Origin: a virus
Virus record (IMG/VR): IMGVR_UViG_3300030380_000755
Location: 1 to 62,335 of that record
Direction: 5' to 3' (one strand)
DNA length: 62,335 bases
The position numbers and the translations under genes are program-made. This document shows positions 49,076 through 56,008 of this stretch, one piece after another. The stretch's first letter is position 1. The number at the start of each line of letters is the position of its first letter. Under the pieces are notes generated by a model. The model was not told the DNA's origin and made no database searches. It worked only from the letters and a program-made list of their open reading frames with translations.

Positions 49076-49984
49076 ATGGCTATTTCACGCGCCCAGCTAC
49101 TTAAAGAGCTGCTCCCCGGCCTGAACGCATTGTTCGGAATGGAATACGCAAAATACGGCGAAGAACACGCTGAAATCTTTGAAACCGAATCATCAGATCG
49201 GTCATTTGAGGAAGAAACCAAATTATCTGGTTTTTCAGCAGCGCCAGTTAAAGGTGAAGGTTCCGCAATTGAGTATGATAACGCTCAAGAAGCATGGACT
49301 GCACGCTACACACACGAAACAGTTGCGATGGGTTTCTCAATTACTGAGGAAGCTATTGAGGATAACCTGTATGACTCCTTGTCATCTCGTTATACTAAAG
49401 CACTGGCTCGTGCCATGGCGTACACGAAGCAAGTTAAGGCTGCTGCAGTTCTTAACAACGCCTTCGCCGCAGGCACCACATACGGTGACGGTAAATCCTT
49501 GTGTGCTACCGACCACCCATTGGTATCTGGTGGAACTAACTCTAACACGCCAACAGTAGCGGCTGACCTCAACGAGACATCGCTTGAAGCAGCAGTTATT
49601 CAGATTGCGGGTTGGACAGACGAGCGTGGTTTGCTTATTGCATCACAACCACGTAAGTTGGTTATACCACCAGCACTGCAGTTTGTGGCAACTCGTCTCC
49701 TAGAGACAGAAGGTCGTGTCGGTACCGCCGATAACGATTTGAACGCACTACGCAATAACGGGTCAATCCCTGAAGGCTATGCGGTCAACCACTATCTGAC
49801 AGACACCAATGCTTGGTTCTTGATGACTGACGTACCAAACGGTCTTAAGCACTTCACTCGTGCGCCAATGGCGACTTCGATGGATGCTGATTTCGATACA
49901 GGCAACAGTCGTTATAAAGCCCGTGAGCGTTACAGCTTCGGTGTATCTGACCCACTGGGTATCTTCGGTTCGCCCGGAGCGTAA
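49076..49984 (+). CDS. Major capsid protein
   Basis: 302-aa HK97-fold type shell protein. Features: LLPGLNALFGMEYAKY, the E-rich EEETKLSGFSAAPVKGEG, a long spine helix (LYDSLSSRYTKALARAMAYT), LCATDHPLVSGG, then QPRKLVIPPALQFVATRLL and KARERYSFGVSDPLGIFG. This arrangement is of the Mu gpT-like capsid group. An AGGAGG precedes the ATG and a strong terminator follows the stop, as is usual for the most expressed gene. Confidence 0.9.
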   Translation: MAISRAQLLKELLPGLNALFGMEYAKYGEEHAEIFETESSDRSFEEETKLSGFSAAPVKGEGSAIEYDNAQEAWTARYTHETVAMGFSITEEAIEDNLYDSLSSRYTKALARAMAYTKQVKAAAVLNNAFAAGTTYGDGKSLCATDHPLVSGGTNSNTPTVAADLNETSLEAAVIQIAGWTDERGLLIASQPRKLVIPPALQFVATRLLETEGRVGTADNDLNALRNNGSIPEGYAVNHYLTDTNAWFLMTDVPNGLKHFTRAPMATSMDADFDTGNSRYKARERYSFGVSDPLGIFGSPGA

Positions 49985-50007
49985 GGCAGGTCATACAGAC
50001 GAGGTTA

Positions 50008-50036
50008 GGGGTCACTTCGGTGGCCCCTTTCTTTTT
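50008..50036 (+). terminator. Intrinsic terminator after the capsid gene
   Basis: GGGGTCAC-TTCG-GTGGCCCC (50008-50027, one G-T pair) followed by TTTCTTTTT. A UUCG loop and U-tract make this a strong terminator, likely partial so that tail genes are still reached, or balanced by the promoter just after it. Confidence 0.88.
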
Positions 50037-50037
50037 G

Positions 50038-50067
50038 TTGACATATTATATTATGTAATGGTATGTT
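50038..50067 (+). promoter_or_regulatory. Sigma70-like promoter for tail and lysis genes
   Basis: A perfect TTGACA (50038-50043), an 18-base spacer and TATGTT (50062-50067). It directly follows the capsid terminator, so it probably restarts transcription for the second late block. Confidence 0.6.
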
Positions 50068-50076
50068 GTTAATTAT

Positions 50077-50131
50077 CGGGAACATCCCGTGAATCTGACA
50101 GGCCCGACTGACGACATGCAGACAGATTCAC
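50077..50131 (+). promoter_or_regulatory. Structured 5' leader of the 74-aa structural gene
   Basis: Two stems lie in the leader: CGGGA-ACA-TCCCG (50077-50089), and GTGAATCTG (50089-50097) with CAGATTCAC (50123-50131) across 25 bases. They share one base and abut. A leader of nearly 90 bases is exceptional here, where most genes overlap. Control of mRNA stability or translation is possible. Confidence 0.45.
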
Positions 50132-50156
50132 TTAACTTGCATGTGAGGATATATTC

Positions 50157-50381
50157 ATGGCGAATACCACCTTTTCAGGTCCAGTGACCTCTACCAACGG
50201 CTTTGTTGGTGATATTAAAGTTCCAACTTATACCGTAGCTAACGCTCCATCTGCTGCTACAGCAGGCGCAGGTACAGTTGTGTTCGTTTCAAATGGTGCG
50301 GCTGGTGCCGCTATCTTGGCTTTCTCTGACGGAACAAATTGGAAGCGTTCTGACACAGGCGGCACAATCGCAGCATCATAA
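50157..50381 (+). CDS. Small beta-rich structural protein
   Basis: 74-aa protein, MANTTFSGPVTSTNGFVGD, then a Val/Ala/Gly-rich beta segment and FSDGTNWKRSDTGG. This type, often beginning ANTTFSGPV, is a frequent small structural protein after the capsid gene in marine phages, resembling short head-fibre or decoration proteins. First gene after the promoter at 50.04 kb and its structured leader. Confidence 0.6.
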   Translation: MANTTFSGPVTSTNGFVGDIKVPTYTVANAPSAATAGAGTVVFVSNGAAGAAILAFSDGTNWKRSDTGGTIAAS

Positions 50382-50392
50382 GGGGGTAGATC

Positions 50393-50611
50393 ATGAGATT
50401 TGCACCACCAAGTGCTGAAGAATTAGCGGCTCGTGGGTTAGACCCAGATGGAAACCCCCTAAAGGTATGGATTAACCCCAAAAAAACCCGTGCCCGTAAC
50501 ACAGATGGTACGCTTAAAGCGGACGACCCTTCTACGCCTGATGTAAATGAGGCATGGGACGATAACTCTGCTACCAAGAAGCGTGGTCGTCCTAAAAAGA
50601 AGAAGGGCTAA
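50393..50611 (+). CDS. Small protein with C-terminal AT-hook
   Basis: 72-aa protein. The N-terminal half is Pro/Leu-rich (APPSAEELAARGLDPDG), the middle acidic, and the end is KKRGRPKKKKG, a good AT-hook (RGRP core flanked by lysines) that binds the minor groove of AT-rich DNA. It opens a run of basic small proteins in the head-tail module. A role with packaged DNA is possible. Confidence 0.6.
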   Translation: MRFAPPSAEELAARGLDPDGNPLKVWINPKKTRARNTDGTLKADDPSTPDVNEAWDDNSATKKRGRPKKKKG

Positions 50612-50614
50612 CAT

Positions 50615-50887
50615 ATGTCTTCTGATGTATTATCCAAACGTGTAACAGGCACAGGATCGTTAGGTGTAGGCCCAGCGCGAGTGCGTCAGGTACAAGTTTT
50701 AACAGGTGCAGGCGCGGGGCGTCTTACAGTTACTAACGGTAACGGGGGCACTACAGTGTTGGATATTGATTTTCTAGCATCCGACTCTCATTCAATTAAT
50801 ATTCCTGATGATGGTATTCGTTGCGCTTCCGATGTTCATGTATCCGTGGCTACTAATATAACCGCCATGACTTTCTTCTATAGCTAG
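50615..50887 (+). CDS. Small beta-rich structural protein
   Basis: 90-aa protein with alternating hydrophobic strands (VRQVQVLTGAGAGRLTVTNG, TTVLDIDFLASDSHSINIP, VHVSVATNITAMTFFYS). No Cys pairs or catalytic motif. Such short beta-sandwich-like proteins between capsid and neck genes are likely virion decoration. Function unknown. Confidence 0.55.
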   Translation: MSSDVLSKRVTGTGSLGVGPARVRQVQVLTGAGAGRLTVTNGNGGTTVLDIDFLASDSHSINIPDDGIRCASDVHVSVATNITAMTFFYS

Positions 50888-50896
50888 GAGGGTGTT

Positions 50897-51205
50897 GTGC
50901 GGGCATACTATAAAAAAGGCGGGGGAGTAAAGTCTCCCGCTTGGCAGCGCAAAGAAGGTAAAAGCGAGTCTGGTGGCTTAAATGCCAAGGGTGTCGCTAG
51001 TTATCGAAAAGCCAACCCCGGTAGCAAATTGAAGACGGCGGTTACTACTAAGCCCAGCAAACTTAAAAAAGGTTCTAAAGCTGCTAAACGGCGTAAGTCG
51101 TTCTGTGCACGCATGAAGGGCATGAAGAAACGTAATACGAGCGCAAAGACGGCTAACGACCCAAACAGCCGCATAAATAAGAGTTTACGGAAGTGGAATT
51201 GCTAA
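50897..51205 (+). CDS. Basic DUF6321-type protein
   Basis: 102-aa very basic protein with GTG start after GGAGG. Its pattern KSPAWQRKEGKSESGGLNAKG, ASYRKANPGSKLK, KAAKRRKSFCARMKGMKKR and a terminal SRINKSLRKWNC matches the DUF6321 type found in phages of marine and fresh water. Two cysteines may bind metal. Strong positive charge suggests contact with DNA. Function unknown. Confidence 0.72.
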   Translation: MRAYYKKGGGVKSPAWQRKEGKSESGGLNAKGVASYRKANPGSKLKTAVTTKPSKLKKGSKAAKRRKSFCARMKGMKKRNTSAKTANDPNSRINKSLRKWNC

Positions 51206-51232
51206 TGTCCGTAGAACGTAAAAAGGAGTTTT

Positions 51233-51934
51233 ATGCCTTATCTACAAAGTAACATACCCTATTTCAAAGCATGGGTTCGCAGAGAGTACACGAAGAATTT
51301 AGAGGAGTATCACGGAGAATTTTTACACGCTATGGTAGTCGCAGTAACAACAATGCCAAACCGCACGCTCAGTTTTCAAGTAATATTTACTGGATGTGAG
51401 TCTGATGACACGGACGAGCCAAACGTGCATGGCGGAGCTATGTGGGCTAGAATGCCTCTTACAGCCCTTGTAGCAGACACACCGTACGAGGAGTGGCCTA
51501 CAGAACTACCATCTTATGTAGCGCAACCTTGGGATTGTATGTCACATTATCATAGTGTGTACAAATTGGAACGAGCTTCCCCTGCGCCATGGATAGCTAA
51601 AGTAGATGGTGAGTTTTACCCCGCAAAGTATTATTTTACTGTCGATTACACTGATAGTGAAGTAGCTGACGACCCAGCGCAGCATAAGCAAAGTCACGTA
51701 CTTGAATTATTAGATGCTGGGGAGTATACAGGTAATATAGTAGCATTACCAAATAACCGGGTTCGCGTTACGCACCCTGCGTGGTTTGAGACAGGCCAAG
51801 GTGCCCCAGACTTCAAACCAAATCAACATTCATACGGTTCAAAAGAAGACGTGGATTACGTTTGGGATACGGGCCGAGTGTTCAACAATCTGTATAAGGA
51901 AACTGACGATGATGCGACCAATGATGCGACCTGA
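51233..51934 (+). CDS. Conserved marine phage structural-module protein
   Basis: 233-aa acidic protein beginning MPYLQSNIPYFKAWVRREYT, with EEYHGEFLHAMVVAVTTMPN, LSFQVIFTGCE, GGAMWARMPLTAL and WDCMSHYHSVYKLERASPAPW. This is a well conserved but unnamed family in marine phages of several morphologies. The mix of conserved His, Cys and Trp hints at a compact beta fold. Its end overlaps the following basic gene. Function unknown. Confidence 0.65.
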   Translation: MPYLQSNIPYFKAWVRREYTKNLEEYHGEFLHAMVVAVTTMPNRTLSFQVIFTGCESDDTDEPNVHGGAMWARMPLTALVADTPYEEWPTELPSYVAQPWDCMSHYHSVYKLERASPAPWIAKVDGEFYPAKYYFTVDYTDSEVADDPAQHKQSHVLELLDAGEYTGNIVALPNNRVRVTHPAWFETGQGAPDFKPNQHSYGSKEDVDYVWDTGRVFNNLYKETDDDATNDAT

Positions 51935-52427
51935 AAATATGAAAAAGAAAAAGAAAAAGAAAAGTGGCGCACCCCAAAGCTCTTTGCGCCCTAAAGAACG
52001 TCCTGTAGACGATGGCGGCGCTGTAGCACGAGGAAATCGTGCGGCTATGCGACAAGCTACGGACGCGGCTACACTTACTATGCCAGAAGGACAAAATATG
52101 AAAGCTGGTGGTATGGCTAAGAAAGGCTACAAAGCTGGTGGTAAAATGAAAAAAGGCTACAAAGCTGGTGGTAAAATGAAAAAAGGCTACAAAGCTGGTG
52201 GTAAGCTAGAAATGGTCAAAAACAAACAGGGCAATACAGTTCCTTTTTATGCTGCTGACGGTAAAGGTAAAATGAAAGCTGGCGGTAAAGTTAAAAAAGG
52301 TTATGCCGCAGGTGGTAAAACCAAAGGTGCAGCTAAAGGTGGTAAAACTAAAGGCGCAGCTAGAGGTGGTAAAGTACGAGGAGCAGGTATTGCTCGCAAA
52401 GGTGTACGCCCAGCAAAGATAGTCTAA
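51909..52427 (+). CDS. Lysine/glycine-rich repeat protein
   Basis: About 172-aa extremely basic protein. After MKKKKKKKSG and a short PEGQNMKAGGMAKK segment it has three tandem GYKAGGKMKK repeats, then further AGGK and GGKTKGAA repeats to the end (GVRPAKIV). ATG 51909 is chosen because AAGGA lies eight bases upstream; the next codon is also ATG. The composition resembles histone-tail or nucleoid-condensing proteins. A DNA-condensing role in the virion is inference. Confidence 0.6.
   Translation: MMRPMMRPENMKKKKKKKSGAPQSSLRPKERPVDDGGAVARGNRAAMRQATDAATLTMPEGQNMKAGGMAKKGYKAGGKMKKGYKAGGKMKKGYKAGGKLEMVKNKQGNTVPFYAADGKGKMKAGGKVKKGYAAGGKTKGAAKGGKTKGAARGGKVRGAGIARKGVRPAKIV
52122..52204 (+). repeat. 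30-bp tandem repeats encoding GYKAGGKMKK
   Basis: Nearly three identical 30-base units. The DNA identity is complete between units two and three, so they arose or were homogenised recently. Further weaker AGGK repeats follow to 52370. Confidence 0.85.
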
Positions 52428-52591
52428 TGCGTAGATATTACCGCAAAAGTGCTTGTAGCAAAGGTTACAAAAAGGGCGGTACTGTTAAGGACGCGTGCTA
52501 TCGTAAGGTAAAGGCTTCGTATAAAGTGTTCCCGAGTGCATATGCGAGTGGGGCCATTGCAAAATGTAGAAAGAAAAAGGCAGGCAAGTAA
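52427..52591 (+). CDS. Small basic four-cysteine protein
   Basis: 54-aa protein too short for usual gene calling. Starts at TAATG with the repeat gene and ends at TAATG with the next. Sequence MRRYYRKSACSKGYKKGG, then KDACYRKVKASYKVFPSAYA and SGAIAKCRKKK. The CYRKVKxxYKVxPSAYASGAxxKCRK pattern is recurrent in marine phages. Its cysteines and charge suggest a small metal- or disulphide-stabilised DNA binder. Confidence 0.7.
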   Translation: MRRYYRKSACSKGYKKGGTVKDACYRKVKASYKVFPSAYASGAIAKCRKKKAGK

Positions 52592-52869
52592 TGGCTGTTC
52601 GCAAAACCGCAAAAGGGGCTGCATTAAAACGCTGGTTCAAGGAGGACTGGAAAGATGTTAAGACGGGTAAGCCGTGTGGTCGTAAAAAAGGTGAAAGCCG
52701 AGGTACACCGTACTGTAGACCATCTAAACGAGTTTCTAGCAAAACTCCAAAAACTAGTGGGGAAATGACGAAGGCTGAGAAAAGCAAACGTATAGCGCAA
52801 AAAAAGCGTTTAGGACAACCAGCGGGTAAACCCAGACGGGTATCTCCGTTAAAAAGGCGTAAGAAATGA
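52591..52869 (+). CDS. DUF5872-type basic protein
   Basis: 92-aa basic protein with the signature RWFKEDWKDVKTGKPCGRKK, GTPYCRPSKRVSSKTPKTSG, then GEMTKAEKSKRIAQKK. This matches DUF5872, common in marine phages and giant viruses, of unknown role. It is coupled at both ends to neighbours. It may act together with the 54-aa protein, with which it shares Cys/Lys-rich style. Confidence 0.78.
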   Translation: MAVRKTAKGAALKRWFKEDWKDVKTGKPCGRKKGESRGTPYCRPSKRVSSKTPKTSGEMTKAEKSKRIAQKKRLGQPAGKPRRVSPLKRRKK

Positions 52870-53555
52870 CGACATCAGGTACCACAGCGTTTGATATGGA
52901 CTTCACCGAAATAGCGGAAGAAGCATGGGAACGTGCAGGCCGCGAGATGCGTTCAGGATATGACCTACGCACTGCTAGACGGTCTATGAACTTAATGACG
53001 ATTGAATGGCAAAATCGTGGCATTAACATGTGGACGATTGATTCTGGTTCGGTAAACTTAGTTCAAGGCACTACACAGTACACTTTGCCAGCGGATACCA
53101 TTGATTTGCTTGAACACCAAATACGTACTAACAGTGGTAACGCCGCAACACAATCTGATCTTACCATAAGCAGGATCAGTGTAAGTACGTACGCGTCTAT
53201 ACCTAACAAGTTAACACAAGGCCGTCCTATACAGCTTTATGTTGAACGTTTACGCGATGCACCAAAGGTGAATGTGTGGCCTGTACCCGATAACAATAAC
53301 TATGTGTTATATTACTGGCGTATGCGTCGCATTCAAGATGCTGGGTCTGGGGTACAAACAGCAGACATGAACTTTCGATTTTTTCCCTGTCTTGTAGCAG
53401 GTTTGGCGTATCACATCGCTATGAAAGTACCTGAACTCGCTGAACGTATTCCCATGTTAAAATCTGTATATGATGAGCAGTACGAACTTGCCGCAGGTGA
53501 AGACCGAGAAAAAACAGCCGAACGATTTGTTCCTAGAATAGCTAGGATTCGTTAA
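52866..53555 (+). CDS. Head-tail adaptor or neck protein
   Basis: 229-aa protein: FTEIAEEAWERAGREMRSGY, TARRSMNLMTIEWQNRGINM, WTIDSGSVNLVQGTTQYTLP, then VERLRDAPKVNVWPVPDN and YYWRMRRIQDAG. This layout (helical start, YTLPADTIDLL, paired strands, helical LAYHIAMKVPEL) is known in podovirus neck/tail-tube adaptor proteins. ATG overlaps the DUF5872 stop. Confidence 0.7.
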   Translation: MTTSGTTAFDMDFTEIAEEAWERAGREMRSGYDLRTARRSMNLMTIEWQNRGINMWTIDSGSVNLVQGTTQYTLPADTIDLLEHQIRTNSGNAATQSDLTISRISVSTYASIPNKLTQGRPIQLYVERLRDAPKVNVWPVPDNNNYVLYYWRMRRIQDAGSGVQTADMNFRFFPCLVAGLAYHIAMKVPELAERIPMLKSVYDEQYELAAGEDREKTAERFVPRIARIR

Positions 53556-53920
53556 TGGGTAATCAGTTTGCATCTTCTCAAAAGGTAATCGCACTTTGCG
53601 ATGTATGCGGGTTTCAGTACAAGTTGCGAGAACTAAAGAATTTGTTTGTGAAAGGGCGAGATACAAATGTAAAAGCGTGCCCTACGTGTTGGAATCCAGA
53701 CCAACCACAATTACGTCTTGGAGAATATCCAGTTAATGATCCGCAAGCCATTCGCAATCCACGACCAGATCAAAGCCTCGGCCCTTCTGGAGATTTTAGT
53801 AGTCGCGGCATCCAATGGGGTTGGAATCCCGTAGGTGGAGGGGATGATCCATTTGGGCTTACCCCTAACAATTTAATAGGTGCTGGTCAGATCGGCCAAG
53901 TTACCGTAAGTATAACATAG
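53555..53920 (+). CDS. Structural-module zinc-knuckle protein
   Basis: 121-aa protein with CDVCGFQYKLRELKNL and CPTCWNPDQPQLRLGEYPVN, that is two CxxC pairs 24 residues apart, likely one zinc site. The rest is Pro/Gly-rich (GGGDDPFGLTPNNLIGAG). Such proteins stand beside adaptor genes in marine podoviruses. It is probably a small tail or neck component. Function unknown. Confidence 0.65.
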   Translation: MGNQFASSQKVIALCDVCGFQYKLRELKNLFVKGRDTNVKACPTCWNPDQPQLRLGEYPVNDPQAIRNPRPDQSLGPSGDFSSRGIQWGWNPVGGGDDPFGLTPNNLIGAGQIGQVTVSIT

Positions 53921-53930
53921 GAGTGTTAAT

Positions 53931-54098
53931 ATGAAAGTGTTTGACATGAAAGAACCCAAAGTCACAACGGCTAAAGGGGTACAACCAGTAAAAGGCGCAC
54001 CAAAACCTAGTATGAAAGATGTTAAGACTACGGGCATAAAGGTGCGTGGTACAGGCGCAGCTACAAAAGGTCTTATGGCCCGTGGGCCTATGGGGTAA
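53931..54098 (+). CDS. Small basic protein (TTGIKVRGTGAATKGLMARGPMG type)
   Basis: 55-aa protein missed by length limits. AGGAG stands nine bases before ATG 53931. Begins MKVFDMKEPKVTTAKGVQPV and ends with GIKVRGTGAATKGLMARGPM, a C-terminal signature that recurs in marine phage genomes. Flexible and basic; possibly a virion plug or DNA contact. Function unknown. Confidence 0.68.
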   Translation: MKVFDMKEPKVTTAKGVQPVKGAPKPSMKDVKTTGIKVRGTGAATKGLMARGPMG

Positions 54099-54101
54099 GT
54101 T

Positions 54102-54731
54102 ATGAATTATACCGAGCTGAAAACTAACATTGAAGACATCTGTGAGAATTCGTTTACAGATGACCAGCTCGCTATGTTCACACAGCAGGCTGAACAAAAA
54201 ATATACAACACAGTGCAAATACCCGCATTGCGTAAGAACGTAACGGGTGCGGTGACAGCAAGTAACAAATACCTGTCTTCTCCAAGTGATTTTTTGTATA
54301 GCTATAGTCTTGCTGTGATAGACGGTAATGGTGTGTATTATTATCTTCTTAACAAAGATGTAAACTTTATGCGGGAAGCGTACCCCAACCCAACATCAAC
54401 AGGGTTACCAAAACATTATGCCTATTTTGATGATGACACAATTATCCTTGGACCCACCCCAGACAGTTCATATGCCATGGAGCTGCATTACGGATATTAT
54501 CCGCAATCTATTGTTACTGCGGGCACTACATGGCTTGGTGAAGAGTTTGACTCCGCACTACTAAACGGAGCTTTGATTGAAGCTATACGTTTTATGAAGG
54601 GTGAACCAGATATTGTTGCAATGTACGAAAAGATGTATTTGCAATCTATAACGCTGTTGAAGGCACTCGGAGACGGCAAACTACGTGAAGACGCATATCG
54701 CTCGGGGCAGTTCCGAGTGCCAGTAAGTTAA
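54102..54731 (+). CDS. Head-tail connector/adaptor-like protein
   Basis: 209-aa protein: YTELKTNIEDICENSFTDDQ, LAMFTQQAEQKIYNTVQIPA, SNKYLSSPSDFLYSYSLAVI, a beta centre and helical DSALLNGALIEAIRFMKGEP. It shares the order of elements of the 229-aa adaptor four genes upstream and belongs to the phage adaptor type found in marine podoviruses. It probably forms a second neck ring. AAGTT before ATG is a weak ribosome binding site. Confidence 0.7.
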   Translation: MNYTELKTNIEDICENSFTDDQLAMFTQQAEQKIYNTVQIPALRKNVTGAVTASNKYLSSPSDFLYSYSLAVIDGNGVYYYLLNKDVNFMREAYPNPTSTGLPKHYAYFDDDTIILGPTPDSSYAMELHYGYYPQSIVTAGTTWLGEEFDSALLNGALIEAIRFMKGEPDIVAMYEKMYLQSITLLKALGDGKLREDAYRSGQFRVPVS

Positions 54732-54741
54732 GGAGACAGAA

Positions 54742-55212
54742 ATGGCAATTACACAAGCAATGTGCACATCCTTCAAAGTCGCTCTATTAGACGGCGAGAT
54801 GGATTTTAGTGCTAATACAACACAAGTTTTCAGAATCGCTTTGTACACAAGTTCCGCTACACTAAACGCTGCTACAACAGCATACGGTGGTACTATCGGC
54901 GGTTCGGTGGACTCTAACGGAGAATGCGCTGCTACAGGAAATTATACTGCAGGTGGGAATATTCTTTCTATCTCGGCTAATCCCAGCAACGGTGGATCAG
55001 GTACTACAGCGTTCTTAGATTTCGCAGACACTACGTGGACTAATGCTACAATCACGGCGCGTGGAGCGTTGATTTACAAAGTTGGCGGTAGTAACCCTGC
55101 CGTTGCTGTACTTGATTTCGGGGCAGATAAGACATCTACTGCAGGTGACTTTCAGGTTCAGTTCCCAACAGCAGATGCGACAAACGCCATTGTGCGTATT
55201 GCTACTCCGTAA
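54742..55212 (+). CDS. Beta-rich structural protein, probable tail/fibre component
   Basis: 156-aa protein: MAITQAMCTSFKVALLDGEM, VFRIALYTSSATLNAATTAY, GNYTAGGNILSI, FADTTWTNATITARGALIYK and a terminal NAIVRIAT. The pattern FKxALYTSSATLxAxTTAY is widespread in phage structural proteins of marine origin. Beta-sandwich fold likely. It leads the fibre genes. Exact place unknown. Confidence 0.65.
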   Translation: MAITQAMCTSFKVALLDGEMDFSANTTQVFRIALYTSSATLNAATTAYGGTIGGSVDSNGECAATGNYTAGGNILSISANPSNGGSGTTAFLDFADTTWTNATITARGALIYKVGGSNPAVAVLDFGADKTSTAGDFQVQFPTADATNAIVRIATP

Positions 55213-55221
55213 AGTGAGTAG

Positions 55222-55998
55222 ATGCCGTCTTCTGTAGAATATGCAGGTTGGGGTTCCGGTCCTTGGGGTCAAACGGCTTGGGGCACTAACCTAACCATAG
55301 TATATGTTGACGGCGTAGCCGCAGAGGGCGCTATTGGGTCTGTATCTGTAGATGCTAAAGCTACTGCAGTAGTCACGGGTGTAGAAGCTGACGGACACAT
55401 AAATGTAGTAGGTATTGACGCTGAAGCCGATGTTCTTGTTCAAGCGGTCCGTGCAGTAGGTTCAATAGGCACAGTTACGGTTAGCGCTGCTGCCGATATA
55501 TCAGTAACTGGGATAGAAGCAGACGGTGTTATAGGCACTGTCACTATGACTGGTACAGCTAACGTGTCACCTACAGGCGTGGAAGCCGATGGTGAAATCG
55601 GTACAGCCGTAGCAGACGCAGAAGCCAATGTATCCGTTACAGGCGTGGAAGCCAATGGTGCTGTAGGCACTATTACCATGACTGGTGCAGCTAACGTGTC
55701 ACCTACAGGTGTAGAAGCCGATGGTGAAATAGGTGACGTATTTCTCGCCCTTGGTATTGTAGTTTCAGTTACGGGATTGCAAGGGAACGCAGAACTTGGT
55801 ACTGTAACCGTATCAGCCAAAGCAGATATATCTGTTACAGGGCTTGCAGCTACGGGAATTATTGGTCTCGCAAATGTATGGGGCGAGATTGATGATAACC
55901 AAACACCTAATTGGACACCTATCGCCAGTACGCAATCTCCTTCGTGGGGGACCGTATCTGAAACACAAACTCCAAACTGGCAAGATATAGCCGCATGA
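55222..55998 (+). CDS. Repeat-built fibre-like protein
   Basis: 258-aa protein. A short aromatic head (YAGWGSGPWGQTAWGTN) is followed by about ten degenerate 15-20-residue repeats of the kind SVTGVEADGEIGTVTMTGxA. The C-terminus has three Trp repeats (DDNQTPNWTPIA, STQSPSWGTVS, ETQTPNWQDIA), a terminal motif recurring in marine phage fibres. Repeated beta strands suggest a stiff rod. It lies just before the main spike gene and may be an adapter or side fibre. Confidence 0.68.
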   Translation: MPSSVEYAGWGSGPWGQTAWGTNLTIVYVDGVAAEGAIGSVSVDAKATAVVTGVEADGHINVVGIDAEADVLVQAVRAVGSIGTVTVSAAADISVTGIEADGVIGTVTMTGTANVSPTGVEADGEIGTAVADAEANVSVTGVEANGAVGTITMTGAANVSPTGVEADGEIGDVFLALGIVVSVTGLQGNAELGTVTVSAKADISVTGLAATGIIGLANVWGEIDDNQTPNWTPIASTQSPSWGTVSETQTPNWQDIAA

Positions 55999-56008
55999 GG
56001 AACAGAAC

